A DNA stretch of 64,000 bases, taken from positions 73,898,744 to 73,962,743 of the forward strand of contig NC_055998.1 of the NCBI RefSeq assembly GCF_018446385.1, written 5' to 3'. Of the stretch, positions 11,473-21,744 are shown piece after piece. Origin of the DNA: Zingiber officinale. Taxonomy: Eukaryota > Streptophyta > Magnoliopsida > Zingiberales > Zingiberaceae. Made by a program: the position numbers and the translations under genes. Every line of letters starts with the position of its first letter. Position 1 is the stretch's first letter. Below the pieces are notes generated by a model. The model worked only from the letters and a program-made list of their open reading frames with translations, was not told where the DNA came from and made no database searches.

Positions 11473-11477
11473 CCCGG
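11473..11477. repeat. TSD CCCGG, left copy
   Basis: CCCGG immediately precedes the nested gypsy element and is repeated at 30679-30683 immediately after it. This fixes both ends of the 19.2-kb insertion. Confidence 0.9.
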
Positions 11478-13911
11478 TATAACGCCCCACCTTCTACTGA
11501 CTAAACTGTAAGGCCAAGGGTTACGGTTGCTAAACTATTCTGTGGCTACCACTGATGCATAATGTGAAAAAGGCTGAACTAAATTAAAAATTCTGCTAAT
11601 TGCTATTAAAACTGGAATTTATGTTCAAATACACTTTCATTGTTGTACATATGCTAAAGAAGGGAATCTAAACTTTCCATTTGATCAAGGAGCTGAAATT
11701 AGACGTTTCCAGCATAAATCAGACTTCCCAATCGATTGAAGCTGAGACTCGATCGATTGAAAGAGCTTCAATTGATCCACTGATCGATCCAACGTGCTTC
11801 TGTGCACGGAGGTCTTTTCTGAACCGATTGGCCGATCGATCCAGCCTAGGCCAATCGATCAGCTGATCGATTCAGCAGCTCTCTATTCGCGGAAATTATT
11901 TCCCGATCGATCGACTGATCAATCCATGGCCAATTGATCAGCTGATCGATTCAGCAACTCTCTATACGCGAAAAATCACTCCTCAATCGATCGGCTGATC
12001 GATTGAGGGCCCTCCAATCGATCGGCTGATCGATTGGAGCTCTGATTTCTATGATTTCTGCTGCATTCCACCACTAATCCATATACAATACAAATGTATC
12101 TACTTAAAAACATCATAAGATTCCTAGGCATGCCATAACTGTCATTGTTCATGGTTTATTGACTGACATCAAAATAACTCGTAGTCTAGGCATAGCATGG
12201 TGCATACTTTCACAATTCATGACACTTAAACATTCTAAAGGTGCGGAATAATAAGAATATAAGAAGTTCTAATTCTTTAAACTTGCTAGTCCCCAAGAGT
12301 CTTTATTCCAAGTTTCTTCTCACATACATCTTGACACATTGACCTCCAGCCTCCGCTAATCCATCTTCCCTTTACCTGTATCTATAGTATAAGGAAAAGG
12401 AAACTATAAGCTTGGGAGCTTAGTAAGAACCATCTACCTCACAAAACATGCATTCGATGAAATCATGCTTTACAAAGATGTTATTTGAGACACATGCTGA
12501 TATTCATGCTGGAAATGCTAAATCATGAAATACTGATATATGAGTCATGGCAATCAAATACTGATCATAGAACTATCTTGTTGTATCAATAAGAAAAACT
12601 GAACTGATACATAAGCTGAGCTAAACTGATGTTGGGCTAATGCTAAAACTGAATTGTATTCACATACTTGATTTGTGAAGTTTTGAAAACTATTTTCATA
12701 ATAGATAAAAATAATAATCATGCTGCTGTTGGGCCCGACAACTGTACTTGCTATGCGCACATCCCTAACTAGACCCGAGGTAGCTAGTCCCGAATCTTGT
12801 AGAGTTTACTAGGTTATCTAAACCTAGGGACGACTATGGGAGTCCAACCTAAGGACAACTAAGAGTCCAGCACAGTGTTACTGATAAAAGTAAAATACTG
12901 ATTCATAAGCTGATTCATCTTGTCTTGCTCTTACTAGGTTATCTGAACCTAGAGCTAGGTTATCTGAACCTAAGGGCAACTGTGGGAGTCCACCCATTGG
13001 ACCGTAGTCCCATATAAACTGAAGCAAGACTATGCATGCTGTTTAAAATGCTTCTATGTCATTTAACTGAGCTATTAAAATGCCTACTGTAGCATTTAAT
13101 TGTACTAGTCATTTTATCAAACACTTGGTGTGCTCTATCCCTCCTCTCTATTAGAGGACCACCTCTAGGCACCCGACAGTGTCTAAAACCCCAAAACTGG
13201 AGAGGAAAACATGTCTGGCCCATCTAGAGGTGCTCAAATAAACCCTAAACTTGCGAGGAGGGTCAACTACACCCTACGTGCCGAAAAATCTGCATATGGC
13301 TAAACTAAAACATAAAAACATACGATTAACTACTTATACTACAGGTGAGGGGTTACTTACTTCCTGCGCTAGGTTTCTTACAATTCTGATCGCTAGGTTT
13401 TTGGGGAAGAAGATCTCTTCGGCGATCTTCTTACGTCTACGCGTTCTTCTTGAGAAGAGGAGCGTTCTCGTATCCGAGTCGTCGCCGGGAGGTGCTCCTA
13501 CGACCCTAGGGATGGAACCCTAGGTCCCTTGGGGCTTGGTGTGCCGAGAGGGTGAGGAAGAGGGAGAGGGCGGCGAGGGTGAGGGTGAGGAAGAGTTGCC
13601 GATCCAAAATAATAAATCCTCACTTAAATTCCCTATTTACATTAAGTAATTAATACGACCCGACTAACTCATAAATATAATTTCTCTTCTCTTCTTTCAG
13701 CACACCCCTGCTGGGGCCACCTAGTTACTAAAGTCATACTATAAGTTGTAGGGTCTAATAGGTCGCGGGTTTAATTTCCGCTTAGGCTATTTTACGTTTT
13801 TATTTAATTTTGCTACTTCTGCTACTCCAAAAATTCCGTAAAAATATTCTAAAATTCCAGAAAAATAATAGGATATTTATAAAATTTATTTGAGAATTTT
13901 CAGGCATTACA
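11478..13911 (-). repeat. 3' LTR of minus-strand gypsy
   Basis: 2,434 bp. On the + strand it begins TATAACGCCCC (TG mutated to TA; the partner LTR has TGTAACGCCCC) and ends GGCATTACA. Carries an ATCGAT-rich repeat block (11735-12040), CTAGGTTATCTGAACC repeats near 12930-12980, and a GC-rich leader near 13370-13600. The terminal TTAATTTCCG...TTCAGGCATTACA side is the U3 start on the minus strand. Confidence 0.92.
11735..12040. repeat. ATCGAT/GATCGAT palindrome-rich block in LTR
   Basis: Degenerate repeats built on (A)ATCGATC-GGCTGATCGATT, with CAGCAGCTCTCT and TTATTTCCCG spacers. The partner LTR carries the same block at 28515-28830, so it predates this insertion. Confidence 0.75.
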
Positions 13912-13946
13912 ATCTCCTATACCTTATAAAAAGTTCGTCCTCGAAC
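13912..13946 (-). promoter_or_regulatory. Polypurine region of minus-strand gypsy
   Basis: The reverse strand reads ...AAGGTATAGGAGAT directly before the 3' LTR start. It is homologous in position and sequence to the tract at 5962-5975, and preceded by the same GTTCGAGGACGAAC motif. Confidence 0.65.
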
Positions 13947-15032
13947 TTAAAATAACTCTGGGTACTTCTGTCTCATACTGACTTCTGTCTCTCAAGTTGC
14001 CTCTTCTGCTATGTGATTTTGCCACATGACTTTTACTAATGGTATCTCCTGTTCCACAATTTCTTCACTACTCGGTCTATTATCTGAATAGGCCGACTGT
14101 CATAACTGAGGTCTTCGCGGACTTGTACCGACTGGGGCTCAATCACCTGAGTGACATCTGGGATATGCTTCTTCAGCATAGATACATGAAATACGTTATG
14201 GATAGCTTACATCTCCTGGGGTAGCTCTAGCTCATATGCCAACTCTTCTGGTGATAAGGTATGGTCCCACATATCTGGGACTTAATTTGCCCTTCTTCCC
14301 AAAACGCATTACTCCCTTCATGGGAGCCACTCGGAGGAATGCTGTATCCCCCACTGAAAACTCTAAGGGTCGGCGCCGTGTATCAACATAGCTTTTCTGG
14401 CGGCTTTGAGTTGTCTCTATCCTCTAGCGGATCTGCTGTATAGCTGTTGTGGTATCTACTACTAGATCTGTCTGAAGTTCTAGTTCTTTCTGTTCACCAC
14501 TTTCATACCAGCAGATTGGAGATCTACACCACCGCTAGTAGAGAGCCTCGTAGGGTGTCATGCCGATAGTGGCCTGATAGCTATTGCTGTATGCAAATTC
14601 TGCTAAACACAGATATTTGCAACAACTTCCCTTAAAGTCTAGGGCACACGCTCGGAGCATATCTTCGAGTACCTGATTTACTTGCTCCGTCTGACCATCT
14701 ATCTAAATATGGAAAGCTGTGCTAAACTTTAACCTGGTGTACAATGTTGACTGTACACACTCCCAGAAGTGTGACGTGAATCTACTGTCTCTGTCTGAAA
14801 TGATGGTCCGTGGAACTCCATGCAGTCTGACAATCTCCTTGAGATACAACTGAGTTAGCTGCTCCATGGAGTAGGATATCCTGATAGCTAAGAAGTGGGT
14901 TGATTTAGTCAATCTGTTGACTATTACCCAGATGGCATCAAAACCATTCGTGGTTCTGGGTAGTCGCACTATGAAATACATGGAAATATCCTCCCACTTC
15001 CATTCCGGAATTTGAATAGGCTGCAGAACTCC
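13947..15032 (-). pseudogene. Integrase core and chromodomain tail, minus-strand gypsy
   Basis: On the minus strand the DDE core is open at 14981-14703. Its first catalytic Asp is replaced by Tyr (expected M-D-F-I, seen M-Y-F-I); the second is kept (ISDRDSRF). The frame is broken near 14700 after AFH; a TDGQTEQVNQ-like stretch with the third acidic residue lies just beyond in another frame. The C-terminal part (about 14640-13947) is scattered over frames. The chromodomain-like end has a TGA where Trp is expected (AT-stop-ETEVSMRQKYPELF) and ends at the TAA at 13949-13947. Confidence 0.85.
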
Positions 15033-16333
15033 TCATGGTCTCTGGTGTTCTGCCTTGACCCTCTGACAGGTCTGACAGGTACTGACATATCTAGCAATGT
15101 CTCTTTTCATCCCAGGCCACCAAAAACGTCTCTTTAGGTCCTGGTACATCTTGGTGGAACCAGGAAGCATCGCATAAGGAGTCCTATGAGCCTCGTCTAG
15201 GATCTTCCTCCGTAGTTCTTCCTGATCCAGAACACATAGTCTCTCACCAAAATACAATACCCCACTATCAGATACTCTGAACTCTCCACTTTCTGATTCT
15301 GCTAACCCTTGCTTGATTTTCTGAATTTCAGGGTCCTGACCTTGAGCTGTCTGGATGTCACCAAGCAGGGTAGATGCTAATGTCATAGTAGAGAGCTGTC
15401 CAACTATAAGTTCGAGACCGAAATCTGTAATCTTCTTTTGTAGGGGCGGTGACATGGCTGCTAGGGATAGTAAGGTGTCACTGGACTTCCTGCTAAGTGC
15501 GTCTGCCACCTTATTGGCTATTCCTGGGTGGTAGAGAATGTCTATGGCATAGTCTTTGACCAGCTTGAGCCATCTGCGCTGTCGCATATTCAGACCCTTC
15601 TGGGTGAAGAAGTACTTCACACTCTAATGATCTGTATACACTCTATACTGAGCTCCGTACAAGTAATGTCTCCAAATTTTGAGGGCGAAGACAACTGCTG
15701 CAAGCTCGAGGTCATGAGTAGGGTAGTTCCTCTCATAGTCCTTGAGTTGTCTGGAGGCATAGGCGATCATCCTGCCATTTTGCATCAGTACTGCTTCTAG
15801 TCCCAATTTAGAGGCATCACTGTAAATATCAAAGCTGTCTGTGTTTTTTGGCAGAGTCAGAATGGGAGCACTGGTCAATCTTCTTTTTAGCTCGATAAAG
15901 TTGTTCTCACAGTCCTATGTCCATTGAAATTTTCTGTTCTTCCTGGTGAGAGCTGTCAGTGGGGAGGCTATCTTGGAGAAATCCTCTATAAATTTTCTGT
16001 AATAGCCTGCTAATCCCAGAAAGCTTCTGATTTCACTAGCGTTCTTAGGTCTTTTCCAGTTACTCACAGCCTCTATCTTACTGGGGTCTACTATGATACC
16101 ATCCTTGGAGATGATGTGACTCAGGAAGGGTACCTGATCGAGCCAGAATTCACATTTTGTGAACTTGGCATATAGCTGGTTCTGCTGAAGGGTCTACAGT
16201 ACTATCTTCAGGTGCTCTGCGTGTTCTTCCTGAGTTTTGAAATAGATAAGGATGTCGTCGATGAATACGATTACAAACTTATTTAAGTATTCTCTGAATA
16301 CTCTGTTCATGAGGTCCATGAAAGTAGCTGGAG
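15033..16333 (-). pseudogene. RT C-terminal part, RNase H and integrase zinc finger
   Basis: Minus-strand reading from 16333 gives [20 protein letters not shown] (RT catalytic box intact), then stops near 16195 and 15917, [11 protein letters not shown] and RNase H ([14 protein letters not shown], 15878-15624). A stop at 15625 replaces Gln in the TDHQS motif, and a long frame 15620-15033 covers RNase H end and integrase N-terminus. In the integrase zinc finger one His is Leu (A-M-L-P-G-S) while the CxxC is intact (CQTC). This piece starts with a 116-bp duplicate of sequence that also occurs at 25705-25820. Confidence 0.88.
16218..16333. repeat. 116-bp direct duplication, left copy (RT sequence)
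   Basis: Starts GCGTGTTCTTCCTGAG and ends GTAGCTGGAG. The same 116 bp occur in the same orientation at 25705-25820 with about six differences. The two copies bracket the 9.4-kb composite insert exactly. Confidence 0.85.
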
Positions 16334-17910
16334 TGTAAAATATGACATCCAATTAATAATTAAATAATAAGGTTTAATAGGCTAATAGCCTTAACGGAAT
16401 TTTTAGGATTTTTTAGAATTTTTTTTGGAATTAATCGGAGCTCGTATGATGTATTTAGAGGGGATGTACTAATGAACCCGATAAAAACCTGTTAGGAATA
16501 TCCGAAAATAAAAGTTGATTAAGGAATGAACTTAGGATTTAATTGCACTAAACCTAAGTCTTCTTTTATAAAATCCCTCCTCTTCCCGATTTTCCTCATC
16601 ACCGCACAACCTCTCCCGATCCCCTTCCCTTGCGTTGTCTTCTCATCTCTCCCTCTCGCAACGGCGCACCGCGCTACCCTGATTCGCACCCGACCGTCAG
16701 CCAGGCCGACTTTCTCCTCCCTCTCCTCCCTCAACGTCGGCCTCGACCAGGAGCCTAGCCGACTTGTCCATCGCTGTCCCCTTTGAGCAGCCCTTTCCTT
16801 CCCCGACGCCAATGCCACGAGGGAGCTGGTAGCCGACGGCCGAGCACCCCATCTTCCTTGTCATCGATATTGCACCACCGCCTCCTATCGATTCCCTCCC
16901 TCGATCGTACGGTGCCACCCGATTTCCGTCAGCCTTGTCGCGTGACACCTATTGGCCGACGCCATCGACGCCGCTGTTGATGCTTGCTGCCAGTGGTGGT
17001 GGGAGCTGCTGTTGGCCCTCTTCGGCCGCGGGTAAAGGTGCGTAGTTCTCCTTCCTTCGGTCGATTGCCACCACTACAATCGGTTGTTGTCGATCTGTCT
17101 CATGCCCTAACTGCCACCATCTTGACCTAACACCAGTAGCCGCAGCCACCAGACTTTCTGCTCCGGTCATTACTTTATCTGTGGAGTTTTGCTAGATCTT
17201 CTTGGATCTAATATGAGGCATCAGTGGTGAGTCTCCGACAGAATCAAGTTGTTGGATCAACCCTTGAAGCTCCACCAGGTTATCTCTTTCCGGCAGCAAC
17301 TTTCCCACCAGCGTGTCTTCATTTGGGGCATTTGGAATTGGAGGTAAGGTTGCTGAATTTAGGTGCTGATTTGAGGGGTTGTGAATCTTTATGGATGCCT
17401 GGATGTGCTTAGTAGATGATGGAGTTAATTAATTGATGATTTGTGAATAGACTTAGGATTAAGGTTAGTTGGGGGATACTCAAACATCGTGGTCGATTAC
17501 AGTTACCCTAATTAGATTAGGAATTTTATTTAGCCAATTGTTATATATGTAATTAGCTAAATACATTATGTGATTATAGGACTGTGAGTTATGACGAGCG
17601 TCTGGACGTTGGATTGATTGATATCATCTTCTTTTGAGGCGGGTACTTCTTACTTTGTCTCTTTAGCTCTTTGAACTTAGTGCATGAGCTATGTTTGGAT
17701 AAGGACTGTTTTACCTTGACTCCACTCTTATTTACTTGCGCTTGATACTTCCACTCAAACCTTTGAGTTATTCGTTTCCATATCCATACAGTCTCTTGTT
17801 GTCATCTATAATATTTAGCCGATACTAGATACCATGTTTGCATATTTTGATTGTTGTTTAGTTATGTTTTGTATTGAGCGTGCTGACTTCCTGTAGCATA
17901 CCTGATTCTG

Positions 17911-17914
<4 letters not shown>
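16334..17914 (+). repeat. LTR head and leader (plus orientation)
   Basis: Starts TGTAAAATATGACATCC, with TATAAAAT at 16567-16574 as a likely TATA box and a GC-rich leader (16600-17170). Bases 16334-16707 are nearly identical to the reverse complement of 25294-25670. The GC-rich open frames here are mirrored on both strands and look like LTR leader. Confidence 0.8.

Positions 17915-17964
<50 letters not shown>
17915..17964. repeat. (TA)n microsatellite, left of TIR element
   Basis: 50 bp of pure TA repeat. Together with 23948-24004 it brackets the TIR element, which therefore sits in a TA microsatellite of the LTR. Confidence 0.95.
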
Positions 17965-17968
<4 letters not shown>

Positions 17969-18560
17969 GATGTTAGCCTACGGTACTTATGCTGCGGCAT
18001 CGGTGCGGTTTAGTCCACGTCATACGCGAGCTGATGAAAAACATTTCCTTGCTTTTTCCGTGTAAAGGGCGAGAACAAAAAACCGCGGCAGACAAACGCG
18101 TGCCCTAGCAAAGCCCTTCGCGAGCCATTGCCGCGACCTCTCCCTCTCCCTCTCTTCGCGAGCTCTCCCTCTCCTCGCCATCTCCTGTCGCGAGCCCTCC
18201 TCTCTTTGCGATCTCCTTCCGCGATCCTCTCCCTCTCCTCGCCATCTCCTGCCGCGAGCCCTAGCAGAGGTCGGCGCGAGCCATCTCCTGCACCTAAACC
18301 TTAGGTGGGAAAAGGTTTAAACAGGCAGAGCCCAGTCAACACAAGGAAGGATGTGGTGGAAGGCAGCTGAGAAGTTATTCAGGCACTGGAAGATCCTCAG
18401 AGGCGACAATTTTCACGTATCATTGTTTACCTTGGTTGAAGTTATGATTTTATCTTTTGCTAATGTTTTGTAGGTCATGATCATAAGAGGCAAGGATAAG
18501 GGTGAGACAGGTATCATCAAACGTGTCATTAGATGATCTCAGAACAGAGTCATTGTTGAA
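17965..18560. repeat. Left terminal inverted repeat
   Basis: Inverted partner of 23306-23947. The outer part has GCTGCGGCATCGGTGC and CGCGAGCTGA blocks, then a GC-rich run of GCGAGCC/CTCTCCCTCTC repeats (18080-18290), then uL24m 5' sequence. It lacks about 20-25 bp around the exon 1 splice donor that the right arm has. Similarity stops at 18560 in the codon for Glu of VIVE. Confidence 0.85.
18351..18560 (+). pseudogene. uL24m: uL24m exon 1-2 fragment (inverted copy)
   Basis: Reads MWWKAAEKLFRHWKILRGDN from the ATG at 18351. The donor side of intron 1 is deleted (GACAAT runs into intron sequence), and exon 2 starts after TTTTGTAG at 18474 with VMIIRGKDKGETGIIKRVIR. An extra TGA codon at 18534-18536 interrupts the KOW domain, then SQNRVIVE, after which homology ends and other sequence begins. 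At the position of Arg in SQNRVIVE this copy keeps Arg, while the minus-strand copy has Ile. It is a broken duplicate that now serves as part of a TIR. Confidence 0.85.
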
Positions 18561-21158
18561 TCCAGGAACCAAATCGCATCTCTCTCCCAAGCTCGGATGC
18601 CTGGATAATTCTTCTCCGGTAAAAGCTACTGTGCTTTATGTTGAGTGATGATTTTTGTAATTTTATCGGCGATTATTGTATGCTTTCTGTGCTTTCTGGA
18701 ACAGCTTACTTTTTGTCCTGAACAAAAAACATTCTTCTGCTCTAATGTTGATAAATGAATCCTATAGCTTTTTTCTGCTACATTTTTCTGCTTTTTGAAT
18801 CACATTGATAACTGCTGCACCAAGAACACACCAAAATCTGAAATAACTCAAGCATCTTAAATCAGACAGTAAAAAAGAATGAACCAAATGTGGTGGAATG
18901 CTGTCCAACTTGACAATAATTCACTCGATCCAGTAAACATGCTTGGAGAAGCCGGGGCCAAACTGGAAGCAAATTTTTGTAACCTCAGTGAAGTGGTGGT
19001 TGTGGTTTTACTATGTTTGGTCCCTCAACTGTTCTCTCAACGGAAGGCATGAAACAGTGGACAGATCAGTCTATTGGATGGCAGGTAAGGGTTTCAGTCT
19101 TGCCCTATGCACTTGCTGGTTTGAATTTGTAAGGGTTTCAGTTTTATCCTATGTTGGTTTGAATTTGTAAGGGTTTCAGTCTTATCTCATGCTGGTTTGA
19201 ATTTTCAGTGTTAGGCATGTATAATTAACGAACTGTTCTCTGTCAGTGTTAGTCAGACTGAACTATGTTTGTACAAAACAGTTATTATATCTTAATGGAC
19301 GGTTTGTTTGTTAGCTTTACTTAGTTGATATTAGTTGAATTTGTCCTTTAAAATCTGGAAACCCTAAAGTTTTTGTTAGGATGACTCCAGTTAGCATTTG
19401 ATGTTTGATAAGTATAAGAGACTAAAAGAAAGACATTGGTAGGGAGAGAAGGCAAAAAAGATAAACTATTCCATTGATATTCATTTCCCCTAAAATTGGG
19501 CAGAGAACTATAAAGGAAAGTTCTGAGAAATTAATACAACATCCAAGTGACCTAAAAATGATATATAACTAGTGCATTTTGTTTGGATTGATTTCTTGTG
19601 CCATGAAATTTTTAGATTGGTGATGAGTATTGTTTCAGTAGTATTCAATCACATTGCATATTTTAATCAGTAATGATTCCTTCCATAGCAACAAACTTTT
19701 CATGATGGTCGCATCTAACATTTATTTGGATCATTGAGTTGCTATTATGCTATGGTCATATGTTATTAAATCATATTTTGGCATCACTACTTTCTCTCAT
19801 TACATCACTGCAGGATATGATGTATGACTCACTTGACACAACAAATAGTATGAAGCATTTAGTGGCAAGGTAAATTTAGTTGAATCCACCTAGCCAGTGA
19901 GTAGGATGTCTTACTATAATTGAAAACTGATATTCAGGCGGGAACCCCCTTGGAAGGTTGATAGTGAATCTTCTGGCATTTCCACTAAGCTTAAACTTCT
20001 TGAAGAAGAATTGGTTTACCTGGAAAAAGTCGGGACTGGAGATTTGTCCAAAATAACTTCATTGATGAGGAAGCAAGCAAAGAGATATCAATCTCTTGCT
20101 GGAAAAGTTGAAGCTTTATGTAGGAAAATGGTAAGTTAATTAACTGACTTTTCTGTTATTAACTTTCAATTCTTATTTTGTCCAGTTAGATGTGGCTCCA
20201 ATAAATGATAAAATGAAAGAAAATAGGCTAAGGTTATATAGGCAGGTTCATAAATGATCCACATATTATAGTTAAAAATTGAATCACTTAGCGGAATATT
20301 CAAGAAATAGACCAAAGAAGACATTAGTTGATGTAACAATGAATGATTTAATTAGTTTGAATTTTAGTGATATACCCATGTTAGAGCATAATGGAGGAAT
20401 AGGATTTATGTTGTCAATTTTACTGAGAGAGGACCTATAAAGTTTGAAGGTTGCTGCTTTATGATCTTGACTAATGGATGCAACTGTTTAGTGAAGAAAA
20501 TTAGATAACAATCGAACAGAATGACAAATGCATGGGACAATTTGACATGTTTTGTGAAGGTCTTTTTATTCTCAAAATGGCAAAATCTATCAAGAGGAAG
20601 GAAAATATGAGTATGTGGAGAACTCATTATTTTTAGAACGACATGCATAGGTTTCTTGTTGGATGCCCATTTCGCCAAGAAACAAAGAGTGGCTAAATAT
20701 ATTTGGCTTCATTTTTCATATCAACTTTTGTTAACAATTCGTCATTTTTACCTAATTTGAATTTAACTCTACAGAGAATGAATGAGCCCTGCGACCCGAC
20801 CCTAACTCCAGAGTTCCGAACCCAACGACAGACTGAGTTCTTGCTCGAAGCATTTCACCTGCAGAATTGTGCATCGGAAACAAGACAAAAGCTGAGTTCA
20901 GTGCAAGCAGAGTCAATAAGAAGGCCATTAGGAGATGGGTTGACAGCAGAAGCTAAATCAAGTGCAAGAAAATCATTGGACTCGGTGAGGAACAAGTTCA
21001 AGGAGATTCAGAGGAGCTTAGAGATTTGGTTAGCAAGAACCATGGGGGATTTGGAGGGGATTCTGGCAAGAGATGGCGCGAAAGAGAGTACTGCTTGTCG
21101 CAGTTCCCCTTTGTATATTGAGTTCCATCAACCTTGTATTTCTAGTTTGCTACTTTAG
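18561..21158 (+). pseudogene. Exons of a conserved plant gene, function unknown
   Basis: I recognise the exon pattern but not a name. Exon at 18939-19084 (MLGEAGAKLEANF...VVVVLLCLVPQLFSQRKA) has TGA at 19050-19052 where Trp is likely, plus a probable small insertion before the GTAAGG donor. Exon 19814-19869 reads DMMYDSLDTTNSMKHLVAR. Exon 19938-20130 (REPPWKVDSESSGISTKLKL...SLMRKQAKRYQSLAG) is intact with good splice sites. The last exon runs from 20775 (RMNEPCDPTLTPEFRTQRQT...EIWLARTMGDLEGILARDGA); its end is shifted, with REYCLSQFPFVY-stop in another frame to 21123. It looks like a soluble helical protein with one hydrophobic N-terminal segment. 18561-18620 may be its 5' leader. A pseudogene or capture, not intact. 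Confidence 0.7.
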
Positions 21159-21744
21159 TTTTCTTTTCTGCCTCGTTAGTTTTGAGTTGTGCCTCGTTGC
21201 TACTTGCAATAATTATTCATCCTTAGAAAATAATATCATCCTTATATAATATATTTTTTATTGATTAAGAATATTGCTACTGTTTGATTCTATTGGCAAA
21301 GTCCAAAATTTGCTTTCTTCGTTTATTTTTATCGTATGTTGATTAAAAATTACGTTTAGTAGATTTTAAAACCATACGTTTAAGAACCCAAATTTAAAGC
21401 GTAAGTTTATAACAACTTCACATTGAAAGATGGGTGACAATGTGGTGCAAAGGGTAAACTTTGTCAAACTATGTGAGATGCCTACAAAGATACAGGTTCA
21501 ATTACATCATCAAACTACAAATGCAAGAAACTATAGATAACTAAATCACAAGGATGAAGATGGACCTCACATCATCACCAACTCAATAACAAAACTAAAT
21601 AAACCATCAGGTTCTTGGCACTTTCATCTAACCATAGTCAAGGTGCATATTTGAACAAGAAACATATGTCGCCAAATTAAGCACGATCTGAACTTCCTCG
21701 ATGATAATGCAGATGAGAGAATGATTTTCCCTTATCGAGGGCTT
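21159..21744. other. Spacer between the two captured genes
   Basis: AT-rich sequence between the 3' ends of the two convergent gene copies; probably their 3' untranslated regions. No open frame or repeat of note. Confidence 0.6.

Larger units (their letters stand above)
10844..11477 (+). repeat. Sirevirus-like 3' LTR, first half
   Basis: Starts TGTTGG. Contains a tandem array of 42-bp units (10951-11152) and a GC-rich block with GGGCGCCCGG palindromes (11410-11477). The LTR is cut by the gypsy insertion and resumes at 30684. Joined length is about 1.15 kb, in the Sirevirus range. Confidence 0.8.

Noticed and set aside
11735-12040. Regular ATCGAT repeats as a possible CRISPR-like array
   Set aside because: Units and spacers are degenerate and present identically in the paired LTR of a plant retrotransposon; no cas genes.
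16519-17170. Open frames on both strands in GC-rich DNA, up to 99 codons
   Set aside because: They lie in the leader of an LTR, are Arg/Pro/Ser-rich on both strands, and their 5' part recurs inverted at the other end of the insert. High GC explains the lack of stops.
17874-18065. ORF with a long YIYIYI stretch (also 23704-24122 on both strands)
   Set aside because: Translation of a TA microsatellite and TIR sequence, not a gene.
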